Shown: positions 1 to 6,179 of the stretch, piece by piece
Position numbering within the stretch: the stretch's first letter is position 1
Layout: every line of letters begins with the position of its first letter
NCBI GenBank assembly: GCA_013003255.1
Contig: JABDJZ010000443.1
Location: forward strand, 1 to 6,179
Direction: 5' to 3'
DNA from: Rhodothermales bacterium
GTDB lineage: Bacteria > Bacteroidota > Rhodothermia > Rhodothermales > UBA10348
DNA: 6,179 nucleotides
Notes under the pieces: generated by a model
Databases searched by the model: none
The model's input: only the letters and a program-made list of their open reading frames with translations
What the model was told of the DNA's origin: nothing
Made by a program: the position numbers and the translations under genes

Positions 1-456
1 CTTTTGCGCGACGCGCTGACCTACATCGCCACGGACGACGAAATGGACCGGCTCCGTGCCGCCACGACCCCGCTGGCCCAGAAGGAGGCCTTTGATGCGT
101 TCTGGGGTCGCAACATCGCTGATCCGAATACGGCCGCCCGAACCCTGGAACGCTACTTCACGCGCGTGGAAGAAGCCAACGGGACCTTCTCAGACTTCAA
201 GGAGGGGTGGAAGACCGACCGCGGGATGGTGTACATCGTCATGGGCCCGCCGTTGTACCAGGAGGATTCCATCGAGGAGCTCCGGTGGTTCTACTCCTAC
301 GATGAGCGAAACGCGGGCCGGTACTTTGTCTTCGACCGGGTACAGGGCTATCCCGACGAACTGGACATGCCCCACTACGTGCTGAAGCGCTCGATGGAGC
401 AGGAGCGGGAGTGGCGCCTGGCGGTCACGCGCTGGCGCAACGGCAGGGCGCGTTAG
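1..456 (+). CDS. GWxTD-domain protein, C-terminal part (5' end outside window)
   Basis: The reading frame is open from the first base, so this is the last 151 residues of a longer protein. The TTG at 4-6 is probably internal. The signature GWKTD is encoded at 205-219 and followed by RGMVYIVMGPP, matching the GWxTD domain whose core reads roughly GWxTDRGxxYIxxGPP. An aromatic stretch follows (LRWFYSYDERNAGRYFVF), as in this family, where WYY and FVF strands come after the core. The tail is charged and ends in WRLAVTRWRNGRAR. GWxTD proteins are common in Bacteroidota and related phyla, often exported, and have no firmly established function. The domain normally lies at the C-terminus, so a missing N-terminal half with a signal peptide is expected but not visible. 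The TAG stop overlaps the stop of the converging FmdB-like gene. The family call is confident; the role is unknown. Confidence 0.85.
   Translation, partial: LLRDALTYIATDDEMDRLRAATTPLAQKEAFDAFWGRNIADPNTAARTLERYFTRVEEANGTFSDFKEGWKTDRGMVYIVMGPPLYQEDSIEELRWFYSYDERNAGRYFVFDRVQGYPDELDMPHYVLKRSMEQEREWRLAVTRWRNGRAR
453..456. other. Shared stop codons of two convergent genes
   Basis: The four bases TTAG hold both stops. On the + strand TAG at 454-456 ends the GWxTD gene, and on the - strand TAA (453-455 reversed) ends the FmdB-like gene. There is thus no intergenic space, and any terminator for either gene must lie inside the other gene's coding sequence. Confidence 0.95.
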
Positions 457-767
457 TCCTTGGACGGCTTGGCCTTGGCTGACGTGTCCTTGGAGGCGGG
501 CTTGCTCTCCTTGGACTCGCTCTTGGATTCGGCCTTCTTCTCGCCTTTCGAGGCGCCCGAACCTGTATCGCCCCCCTTGGAGGACCCTGCTCGGGCATAG
601 TCCGTCAGGTAGAAACCTGATCCCTTGAACACCAGACCGGAGCCACCGGTAATGACGCGTGTCACCGGTTGGCCGGTTGTTGGGCAGGTCTCAAGCGCAT
701 CTGCTGTGATTCGCTGCTCGATCTCGAACACGCTTCCATCCTCGCGCTTGTAGGTATAGGTCGGCAT
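453..767 (-). CDS. FmdB-family small protein with zinc-ribbon cysteines mostly lost and a Lys/Ser-rich tail
   Basis: This 104-residue protein starts MPTYTYKREDG and carries the conserved FmdB block GLVFKGSGFYLTDY at about residues 44-57. FmdB-family proteins (named after a putative regulator of formamidase in Methylophilus) normally start MPxYEYxCxxCG and have a second CPxCG knuckle near residue 30. Here the first pair is replaced by KRED and the second reads CPTTG, leaving Cys28 as the only cysteine. It therefore cannot form the usual four-cysteine zinc ribbon. Residues about 58-104 are low-complexity and rich in Lys, Ser, Glu and Ala, probably disordered. The ATG at 765-767 is chosen because the family motif begins exactly there; no clear Shine-Dalgarno precedes it. 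It lies 74 bp downstream of the glycosidase/hydrolase fusion gene on the same strand, so cotranscription is possible. The biochemical role is unknown. Confidence 0.85.
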   Translation of the reverse strand: MPTYTYKREDGSVFEIEQRITADALETCPTTGQPVTRVITGGSGLVFKGSGFYLTDYARAGSSKGGDTGSGASKGEKKAESKSESKESKPASKDTSAKAKPSKD

Positions 768-841
768 GTTGTCGCGTGACTTCTCAGGTGTCGTGGAACG
801 CGCGCTTCAAGCCTTCGGCACCCCGACAGGTTCCGCCTGCA

Positions 842-3757
842 TCAATCCGTCACAGACACAGCCTCAGCCGCGTTGAGGGTGTTCCTGACAAGGTCCGCCA
901 GCGCGGGCCGCACCGGAATGTGGCCCCGGTTGTCCCGGGTGGGGTAGACCCTGTTGGTGAGCAGGATCACGAACAGGCCCACGTCAGGATCAAACCAGAT
1001 GGACGTGCCGGTAAATCCCGTGTGACCGAAGCTTCTCGGTCCAAAGGACTGTCCTGCGGAAGAGTATCCCTCCGGGCTCTTGGTGTCCCAGCCCAGTGCT
1101 CGCGTGTGCGTTCGGGTGGAGTCGATGGCGGTGGTGAACAGCCGGATGGTCTCGGGTCTCAGGAAGGGGCGACCCTCCACCTCACCGCCCGAAGCCATCA
1201 TGCTGGCAAAACGGGTCAGGTCCGAGACGCTGGAAAAGAGCCCCGCATGTCCGGCCGTACCTCCCATGATCCAGGCATTCTCATCGTGCACCTCGCCCTG
1301 GAGAACCCGGTACCTGAAGTACCGGTCATCCTCGGTCGGCACCGCGTCCGGTTGGGCGCCCCGACCAACGGCTCTGAATCCGGTGTGCCACATACCCAGG
1401 GGTTCGAAGATGTGCCGGGAGGCGTAGGTGGCGAATCCAAGCCCGGAAACGCGGGACACGATTTCGGCGAGGACGATGGGGCCGAAGTCGGAGTATTTCG
1501 ATTCCGTGCCGGGCTCGTAGGCAAGCGGCTCATTGTAGATGGCCTGCAACACCCGGCCGCGGGAGCGAAGGCCCATCTGATAGAACGGCTTGAACGGCGT
1601 CAGTCCGGCCGTGTGGGTGAGCAACTGGCGAATCGTAATGGATTCCTTGCCGTTGCGACCGAAGTCGTGCAGGTAGAGCGATGCCGGTGCGTCCAGCTCA
1701 ATGCGGCCCTGCTCATACAGTTGCATGACCGCTGTGGTGGTGGCGATGACCTTGGTCAGGGACGCCAGGTCAAAAGAGGATTCCGGGGTAATGCGGGTTT
1801 GAGAATCGTAGGTGTGGGTGCCGTAGCCAGCCATATGGGTCACCGCACCGGCCCGCCCTACGGCCACGGCGGCACCCGGGAAGGCCCGGTCATCAATGGC
1901 ACGTTCCAACAGCGAGGCGATCCCCTCCAGCGCCATGCCGTCCATTCCGACTTCCTCGGCAATGGCATCTCTCGGATAGCGGGCCCGCCGGTCGGCTCCC
2001 GCGCCGAGGGGAATTGACTCGGATATCGTTACCGGTGCTTTTCCCGAGACCCGCGCACGACCCGTGATGGCGTCGGCCGCGGCATGCTGTTCTGCAGGTC
2101 CGTCGCCGTAGGCCAGATAGGTCGTGGCACCCGGCGGCACGTCATTGGCCAGGTACGGCGTGCCGAATATCACGGCGTGCGTGGCAGAGGACACCTGCTC
2201 CACCCGGCGCATCAGGGTCCTGAACCGCGCGGAGGTTTGTGGGCGAAGTCGCCAGGCGGGCGCCGAGCCGTAGGCCAGAATGATAACCTCATCGGCAGCG
2301 CGGGCTTCCCGAAGGGCCTCCGCCTGCGCGTCACCAATGCCGGCAGGGGAGACCAGCGTGGATGAGATAGAGGTTTCCGGGAGGCGCTCCCGTAGCAGGT
2401 CCAGGAACGGCTCGTGGCGGTCGGAGATCGCGCGGTCCGAAAGGGCCAGTACATACACGCTCCGGCCGGGCTCATCGGAGACGGGCGCCGCAGTAGAGTC
2501 TCCGAGGAGCGTGATTCCCGCGCGGGCAATGCGCGCATTCAGCGCTCGTTGCTCGGCGTTGGCGACATCCCTTCGAACGTCGTCGAGCGGGGTAAACCGG
2601 GAACGGTGGAGGCCGGCGGCAGCCTTCGCCTGCAGAATCCGGAGCACCTTGTCATCCAGCATTGACTCGGCCAGGTCGCCGCTGTCAACGGCCCGAAGAA
2701 TGGCGCGACGCGCAGCGCGGATATCCGTGGACATCATCAGCATGTCCACCCCCGCCTGCAGGGCATCCACGGCAATGGAGCCCGGCGTGCCCTGACGGAC
2801 GCCAGCCATGTTGAGGGCGTCGGACACGATCAGCCCGTCAAATTGAAGGCTGTCCCGGAGCAGCCCGCGCACGAGTGGAGCGGATAGCGTGGCGGGTCGA
2901 CGCTGACCGCCATCCAGGTTCGGGTAGGCTACGTGCGCCGTCATTACGGAGGCTACGCCCGCCGATATCGCCGCCCGAAAGGGAACGAGGTCCACGGAGT
3001 CCAGACGGGCCGCGTCGATGGTCAGAACGGGCATGCTGAAATGCGAATCCCGGCTGGTAGCGCCGTGGCCGGGGAAGTGCTTGGCCGTGGCCAACGTGCC
3101 ACCCTGCTGGAGCCCGCGGACGAAGGCATCAACCATGGTGGCGGCCAAGTCCGGCTGGTCACTGAATGACCGGGTGTCGATGACCGGGTTACCCGCGTTG
3201 GCATTTACATCGGCCACCGGCGCCAGAACCTGGCGTACGCCCACAGCGCGGGCCTCGGCCGCCGTTACCCGGCCGGCCAGGTAGGCCAGGTCCGGATTGC
3301 GCGACGCCGCAATTGCCATGGCGGATGGAAGTCGCGTAGCTCCGCTCAACCGCATGCCGGCTCCGGTTTCCATGTCCTGGGACACCAGAAGCGGGATGGC
3401 GGAGGCCTGCTGGAGGTCGTTCACAAAGGAGGCCTGCGCCAGCGGTGAGCCCTGAAAAAAGATCACGCCGCCCACCTGGAGATCACGTACCAGTTCCAGT
3501 ACACGCCGATGCTGGGGTGCATCGCTGGCCGCGAACACGCCAGGGGCCGGTATCGAGAAGAGCTGTCCGACCTTTTGCTCGAGGGTCAGGTTGGCCAGCG
3601 TGGATCGGGCCCATGCTTCGCCGGCATCATCCAGCCGAATCCGGTCGGGAAACGGGTCGGGTACCGGAGGGGTGGGTTGGGGCAGACAACCCGCCAGGGA
3701 AACGACGGCAACGAGGACCGCCAGTCCGGCGGCCAGGGTGTTGGGGCGACGAATCAT
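842..3757 (-). CDS. Lipoprotein fusion: GH3 beta-N-acetylhexosaminidase (NagZ-like) plus serine beta-lactamase-like hydrolase
   Basis: The protein has 971 residues. Residues 1-24 form a lipoprotein signal peptide: basic MIRRPNT, a hydrophobic core and lipobox LAGC with Cys24. Residues about 45-400 are a GH3 catalytic domain with NagZ hallmarks: KHFPGHG at 226-232, DSH at 237-239 (the family's general acid/base loop) and VSDALNM with the expected nucleophile Asp313. Residues about 413-580 resemble the GH3 C-terminal alpha/beta domain (VIFGTPYLAN, then GKAPVTI). Residues about 605-960 are a PF00144-type serine hydrolase with S666-L-T-K669, Y755-S-D in place of YxN, and H912-T-G in place of KTG. 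The family suggests release of GlcNAc from muropeptides plus an amidase, peptidase or esterase step, acting at the membrane facing the periplasm. An ATG 20 codons upstream (3815-3817) is also in frame but would bury the signal peptide, so 3757 is preferred. No Shine-Dalgarno is visible. Domain calls are strong; the second domain's substrate is not determined. Confidence 0.95.
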   Translation of the reverse strand: MIRRPNTLAAGLAVLVAVVSLAGCLPQPTPPVPDPFPDRIRLDDAGEAWARSTLANLTLEQKVGQLFSIPAPGVFAASDAPQHRRVLELVRDLQVGGVIFFQGSPLAQASFVNDLQQASAIPLLVSQDMETGAGMRLSGATRLPSAMAIAASRNPDLAYLAGRVTAAEARAVGVRQVLAPVADVNANAGNPVIDTRSFSDQPDLAATMVDAFVRGLQQGGTLATAKHFPGHGATSRDSHFSMPVLTIDAARLDSVDLVPFRAAISAGVASVMTAHVAYPNLDGGQRRPATLSAPLVRGLLRDSLQFDGLIVSDALNMAGVRQGTPGSIAVDALQAGVDMLMMSTDIRAARRAILRAVDSGDLAESMLDDKVLRILQAKAAAGLHRSRFTPLDDVRRDVANAEQRALNARIARAGITLLGDSTAAPVSDEPGRSVYVLALSDRAISDRHEPFLDLLRERLPETSISSTLVSPAGIGDAQAEALREARAADEVIILAYGSAPAWRLRPQTSARFRTLMRRVEQVSSATHAVIFGTPYLANDVPPGATTYLAYGDGPAEQHAAADAITGRARVSGKAPVTISESIPLGAGADRRARYPRDAIAEEVGMDGMALEGIASLLERAIDDRAFPGAAVAVGRAGAVTHMAGYGTHTYDSQTRITPESSFDLASLTKVIATTTAVMQLYEQGRIELDAPASLYLHDFGRNGKESITIRQLLTHTAGLTPFKPFYQMGLRSRGRVLQAIYNEPLAYEPGTESKYSDFGPIVLAEIVSRVSGLGFATYASRHIFEPLGMWHTGFRAVGRGAQPDAVPTEDDRYFRYRVLQGEVHDENAWIMGGTAGHAGLFSSVSDLTRFASMMASGGEVEGRPFLRPETIRLFTTAIDSTRTHTRALGWDTKSPEGYSSAGQSFGPRSFGHTGFTGTSIWFDPDVGLFVILLTNRVYPTRDNRGHIPVRPALADLVRNTLNAAEAVSVTD

Positions 3758-3966
3758 GACCGAAAATACGGGAGCCACGCCGGGGGATTCGCACGAATTC
3801 GAGCGATCGCATTCCACGGCATCTTCGGCAATCGACTCTGTGACCTGACCGGTTCGAATCGGATCTTTGCCGCAGCCCAGGGATCCGGGGTTCCGTCGGC
3901 CGCGCCAACGCGATGCGGCATCTCCGGCCCGGATCCGCCCATCGAACCGTCCCCCACCCCTGCCGG
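3758..3966. promoter_or_regulatory. Divergent intergenic region with clustered short palindromes
   Basis: This 209-bp stretch separates the divergent fusion lipoprotein and transporter genes, so promoters for both should lie here. Visible symmetric sequences are ATTCG-CA-CGAAT (3787-3798), CGAATTCG (3794-3801), GCGATCGC (3803-3810), the near-perfect CCGGTTCGAATCGG (3849-3862) and CGGATCCG (3930-3937). A GCCGC/GCGGC pair (3899-3903 with 3915-3919) could form a hairpin. On the - strand TATTTTCG (3762-3769) resembles the Bacteroidota -7 element TAnnTTTG at 7 of 8 positions, but no convincing -33 TTTG stands at the right distance, and it would give an almost leaderless transcript. I could not place a clear promoter for the + strand gene. 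Short palindromes are common in GC-rich DNA, so operator function is only a possibility. Confidence 0.3.
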
Positions 3967-5322
3967 ATGCACGAGACTGCGAATCGCGGACTTCTGTTCA
4001 CGCTGTTTCTGGGCGTACTCCTGGCGGCGCTGGACATCGCCGTGTTGGGTCCGGCGCTCCCGGCCATCCGGGCGCACTTCGGAATCGATGACCGCACGGT
4101 GGCCTGGGCGTTCAACACGTTCGTGTTCTTCAACCTCCTGGGCGTCCCGATCATGACCAAGCTTTCCGACCGTCATGGTCGGCGTCTGGTTTACGTGGTG
4201 GACGTGCTGCTGTTTGCCGTTGGAGCGCTCATTGTGGCGGCAGCGCCCAGTTTTGCGGTTCTCCTGGTTGGCCGCGCCCTGCAAGGCCTGGGCGCCGCAG
4301 GAATCTTCCCGGTGGCCGCGGCTGTGGTCGGCGATGCCTTTCCGAAGGAGCGCCGTGGTCAGGCCCTGGGCATTCTGGGTGCCGTATTCGGCGTGGCGTT
4401 TATCATAGGACCGATTCTCGCCGGGATCCTGCTGCTGGTCGACTGGCGCTTCATTTACGTAGCCTACGTGCCACTGGCTGTGCTCGTGATGATCCTGGGC
4501 GCCCGGCAACTACCCCGTTCAACTGCGGAGGACAGGCAACCCCTTGATCTCTGGGGCCTGGTACTTCTGGGCGTGGTTCTGGTCTCGCTGGCCTACGGCA
4601 TCAATCGTCTGGACGCATCCGATCTCAGCGCCAGCCTGCTGGACCCCCGGGTCTGGAGTTCCTTCCTGCTGGTCGCTGTCGGCCTGCCACTGTTCATTCG
4701 CCTGGAGCGCAAGGCACCTGATCCTGTTGTCCGTCCAGGCCTCTTTTCCAACAGGCAGGTGGTCATTGCATGTGGCCTGGCCGCTGTCGCCGGGTTGCAC
4801 GAGTCTGCCTTCATCTTCCTTCCAGCGCTGGCCATTGAGGCATTCGGCGTGTCGAACTCTACGGCCTCGTTCATGCTCATGCCCCTTGTGGTGAGCATTG
4901 TGATTGCCTCGCCCATCGCCGGACGGGTGCTGGATCGCGTCGGTTCACGGTCCGTGGTCCTGGCGTGCCAGGCCATTCTGGTTGCCGGGATTGGCGTGCT
5001 GGCCTGGCGGGGCGAACAGATCGAGTTCTTCTACCTGGGGACGATCCTGCTGGGCACAGGCCTGGCCGGCATCATGGGGCCTGCGCTGAGCTACATCCTG
5101 CTGGGGGCGGCAAACGTCGCCGAGCGGGGCGTCTCGCAGGGTCTCATCACGCTGTTTATCTCCGTGGGTCAGCTGTTGGGCGGAGCCGCGGTAGGCGCCA
5201 TCGCAGCTTCCGTGGCTGGAGAGCTCGGGTACCGCACCGGCTTTGCGGCCATTGCGGTGGCCGGAGTGATCATCTGGCTCTTCGCGTTGGCGCTCAAGAA
5301 GCGGCCTCGGCCGATTACCTAG
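3967..5322 (+). CDS. Major facilitator superfamily transporter, 14-helix drug:H+ antiporter type (DHA2-like)
   Basis: The protein is 451 residues long with about 14 hydrophobic segments, starting GLLFTLFLGVLLAALDIAVL (8-27) and ending in GVIIWLFALAL before a basic KKRPRPIT tail. Asp23 in the first helix fits the LDxTIVNVALP-like motif of 14-helix DHA2 exporters such as EmrB/QacA. Motif A is GVPIMTKLSDRHGRR at 59-73. A motif-B-like segment carries Arg103 in GRALQGLGAAG. The antiporter motif C is GVAFIIGPILAG at 142-153. The expected role is proton-driven export of drugs or other small amphipathic compounds across the inner membrane; the substrate cannot be read from sequence. The ATG at 3967 is preferred over the in-frame ATG at 3913, because the extra 18 residues are rich in Arg, His and Pro and look unlike a transporter N-terminus. 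No membrane-fusion or outer-membrane partner and no regulator gene is adjacent in the window. Confidence 0.93.
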   Translation: MHETANRGLLFTLFLGVLLAALDIAVLGPALPAIRAHFGIDDRTVAWAFNTFVFFNLLGVPIMTKLSDRHGRRLVYVVDVLLFAVGALIVAAAPSFAVLLVGRALQGLGAAGIFPVAAAVVGDAFPKERRGQALGILGAVFGVAFIIGPILAGILLLVDWRFIYVAYVPLAVLVMILGARQLPRSTAEDRQPLDLWGLVLLGVVLVSLAYGINRLDASDLSASLLDPRVWSSFLLVAVGLPLFIRLERKAPDPVVRPGLFSNRQVVIACGLAAVAGLHESAFIFLPALAIEAFGVSNSTASFMLMPLVVSIVIASPIAGRVLDRVGSRSVVLACQAILVAGIGVLAWRGEQIEFFYLGTILLGTGLAGIMGPALSYILLGAANVAERGVSQGLITLFISVGQLLGGAAVGAIAASVAGELGYRTGFAAIAVAGVIIWLFALALKKRPRPIT

Positions 5323-5335
5323 GGACGGTTCTCGA

Positions 5336-5405
5336 GCGCCCCTTAGACCGATCGCCTGGGCGCGAATCTCGAGGCGCCCAGCCGCCTGGCCGCGTAGGCG
5401 CCAGG
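5336..5405. terminator. GC-rich tandem and alternative hairpins between convergent genes (possible bidirectional terminator)
   Basis: Three inverted repeats sit in the 92-bp gap between the transporter stop and the stop of the small - strand gene. CTGGGCGC (5356-5363) pairs perfectly with GCGCCCAG (5374-5381) around a 10-base loop. CCTGGC (5385-5390) pairs with GCCAGG (5400-5405) around a 9-base loop. GCGCCC (5336-5341) can also pair with GGGCGC (5358-5363), which would exclude the first hairpin. CGCCTGG repeats at 5353-5359 and 5383-5389, and CTCGAG at 5331-5336 and 5368-5373. No T-run follows on either strand, so a classical intrinsic terminator is not shown. The convergent position makes transcript ending or 3'-end protection the most likely role. 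Confidence 0.4.
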
Positions 5406-5414
5406 GGACTCACG

Positions 5415-5618
5415 CTACCAGCGTCGCCCCGAACGCGGGGGAAGTCGATTGGACAGGAATCCCAGGAGCACGATTGCCAGCGCCTCCGCCAGGACGCGGC
5501 CAGCCATTCTGCGGATTAACAGTGAGACGGTCTTCGGCAGGATGGATACCAGAATGAGTGAGCCGAAGAACCCGATGAACCACCGGGAGACGGGATTGCC
5601 TGATCTGAGTCGGGCCAT
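5415..5618 (-). CDS. Small putative membrane protein (67 residues)
   Basis: I do not recognise a family. The predicted protein begins MARLRSGNPVSRW and has two hydrophobic segments, about residues 14-34 (FIGFFGSLILVSILPKTVSL) and 41-56 (VLAEALAIVLLGFL). A basic RRMAGR linker separates them, and the tail PPRSGRRW is also basic. The alternation of hydrophobic helices with Arg-rich ends, and G/C-biased third codon positions like those of the neighbours, support real coding. It fits a two-helix inner-membrane protein. ATG at 5616-5618 is the only usual start, because the frame meets a TAG upstream with no GTG or TTG between. No Shine-Dalgarno is visible. It lies 156 bp downstream of rlmN on the same strand and converges with the transporter gene. 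A chance ORF remains possible. Confidence 0.5.
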   Translation of the reverse strand: MARLRSGNPVSRWFIGFFGSLILVSILPKTVSLLIRRMAGRVLAEALAIVLLGFLSNRLPPRSGRRW

Positions 5619-5651
5619 GCGTGGCGAATGAAAGGTGGGCTGAAACGGCGG

Positions 5652-5680
5652 AGTATCAGAATCCGGCGGCTAGGGCGCAA
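5652..5680 (-). promoter_or_regulatory. Candidate weak promoter for the small membrane-protein gene
   Basis: Read on the - strand, TTGCGC (5675-5680) and GATACT (5652-5657) are separated by exactly 17 bases and resemble -35/-10 hexamers (3 of 6 and 4 of 6 matches to TTGACA and TATAAT). The -10-like element ends 33 bp before the ATG at 5618. The primary sigma factor of Bacteroidota prefers a different consensus (TTTG / TAnnTTTG), so this may be coincidental. The rest of the 5619-5774 gap shows only a weak CGGG/CCCG stem (5734-5746) without a T-run. Confidence 0.2.
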
Positions 5681-5774
5681 GGCCCGGGTGCAGGATGGGG
5701 CGGGCGGCACGGCCAGCACCGTACCCATTCTTCCGGGCAAGCCCCGAAAGCAGGGCGAGCGTCGACTCCCTTAC

Positions 5775-6179
5775 TCAGGATGCCTCGGCAGCCAGCTGGC
5801 CACAGGCGGCGGCTATGTCCTGGCCCCGGCTTCTGCGAACGGTGATGCGCACGCCGCCGGCAACCACCTCGCGGATGAACGCGTCCAGTGTCTTCTCTGA
5901 AGTTCGGTCAAAACCGAGCCCCGGCACGGGATTGTACATGATGAGGTTCACCTTGCTGGGCGCCCACTGGCAGACGTTCACGAGGTTGCGGGCATCCTCC
6001 AGACTGTCATTGAACCCCTGGAACATGCAGTACTCGTACGTGACCTTACGACCGGTCTGACGATTGTAGTAGGCCACCGCCTCTTTCAAGGCGACGAGGT
6101 CCGTCTTGCTGTGGCGGTTGACGGGCATGATGCTGGACCGCTTGGCATCATCCGGGGCATGCAGTGAGATGGCCAGGTT
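5775..6179 (-). CDS. rlmN: Dual-specificity 23S rRNA/tRNA adenine-C2 methyltransferase RlmN, C-terminal part (5' end outside window)
   Basis: The frame is open to the window edge and gives the last 134 residues. RlmN is a cytoplasmic radical-SAM enzyme that methylates C2 of A2503 in 23S rRNA and A37 in some tRNAs. Visible family motifs, in order, are NLAISLHAPDD at the edge, IMPVNRH, YEYCMFQGFNDS, VNLIMYNPVPG and RRSRGQDIAAACGQL near the end. The cysteine in AACGQL (codon 5802-5804) corresponds to the C-terminal cysteine that forms the transient methyl/RNA adduct in E. coli RlmN (Cys355). The CxxxCxxC cluster-binding motif lies upstream, beyond the window. The chain ends five residues after CGQL (AAEAS), short but normal for the family. 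In RlmN and Cfr the radical-SAM core and this cysteine go together, and nothing in the visible part suggests a defect. An in-frame ATG at 6126-6128 is internal, because conserved sequence continues upstream of it. Confidence 0.97.
   Translation of the reverse strand, partial: NLAISLHAPDDAKRSSIMPVNRHSKTDLVALKEAVAYYNRQTGRKVTYEYCMFQGFNDSLEDARNLVNVCQWAPSKVNLIMYNPVPGLGFDRTSEKTLDAFIREVVAGGVRITVRRSRGQDIAAACGQLAAEAS

Noticed and set aside
776..2017. 413-codon open frame on the + strand opposite the fusion lipoprotein gene
   Set aside because: It lies entirely antisense to well-supported coding sequence apart from the first bases. The translation has no recognisable domain and shows the Gly/Arg/His/Val-rich pattern typical of the opposite strand of GC-rich genes.
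3758..3817. 20-codon N-terminal extension of the fusion lipoprotein from an upstream ATG
   Set aside because: It would put a polar, Cys- and Ser-containing stretch before a clear lipoprotein signal peptide that begins at the ATG at 3755-3757.
3849..3862. GGTTCGAATC resembling the T-loop of a tRNA
   Set aside because: The flanking bases do not form a five-pair T stem, and no anticodon arm or acceptor stem with matching 3' end is present on either strand. It is better described as a short palindrome.
3913..3966. 18-codon N-terminal extension of the transporter from the ATG at 3913
   Set aside because: The encoded residues are Arg/His/Pro-rich and unlike transporter N-termini; the ATG at 3967 leads directly into the first helix.
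3509..4156. 215-codon + strand frame running from inside the lipoprotein gene into the transporter gene
   Set aside because: It overlaps two strongly supported genes in the wrong frames and encodes no recognisable motif.
3754..4509. 251-codon open frame on the - strand over the divergent region and the transporter's first third
   Set aside because: It is antisense to conserved transporter motifs A and C, and its Gln/His/Arg-rich product resembles no family.
5516..5740. 74-codon - strand frame overlapping the small membrane-protein ORF
   Set aside because: It overlaps 5516-5618 in another frame. Its translation is Pro/Ser/Arg-rich without membrane or domain character, so the 5415-5618 frame is the better candidate.

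Overview
The window reads as an ordinary chromosomal segment of a high-GC Bacteroidota-type bacterium, most likely from the Rhodothermia (Salinibacter/Rhodothermus relatives). Four things point there: the C-terminal part of a GWxTD-domain protein; an FmdB-type protein whose zinc cysteines are largely replaced; a lipoprotein fusing a family 3 glycosidase to a serine beta-lactamase-like domain; and gene starts that mostly lack a Shine-Dalgarno sequence. The lineage is inferred from protein character only. No mobile element, CRISPR array, tRNA or rRNA was found.

Layout. At the left edge (1-456, + strand) is the 3' end of a GWxTD-domain gene. It converges on a small FmdB-like gene (453-767, - strand), and their stop codons share bases. 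Upstream of the FmdB-like gene on the same strand lies the largest gene (842-3757, - strand), a 971-residue lipoprotein joining a NagZ-like beta-N-acetylhexosaminidase to a beta-lactamase/esterase-type serine hydrolase. A 209-bp divergent intergenic region (3758-3966) with several short palindromes separates it from a 14-helix major facilitator transporter on the + strand (3967-5322). A GC-rich block of overlapping hairpins (5336-5405) lies between the transporter and a likely 67-residue membrane protein on the - strand (5415-5618). At the right edge (5775-6179, - strand) is the C-terminal part of RlmN, the radical-SAM 23S rRNA/tRNA adenine-C2 methyltransferase.

How the genes fit together. 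Only the fusion gene and the FmdB-like gene look like a possible transcription unit: same strand, 74-bp gap. The fusion is the most informative gene, because it places in one envelope-anchored chain two activities that in Bacillus murein recycling are separate neighbouring enzymes. The transporter, the small membrane protein and rlmN show no evident functional link to it. I found no convincing undescribed multi-gene system. The points worth a second look are the fusion architecture, the cysteine-poor FmdB-like protein, the shared stop codons, the mutually exclusive hairpins and the small membrane ORF.
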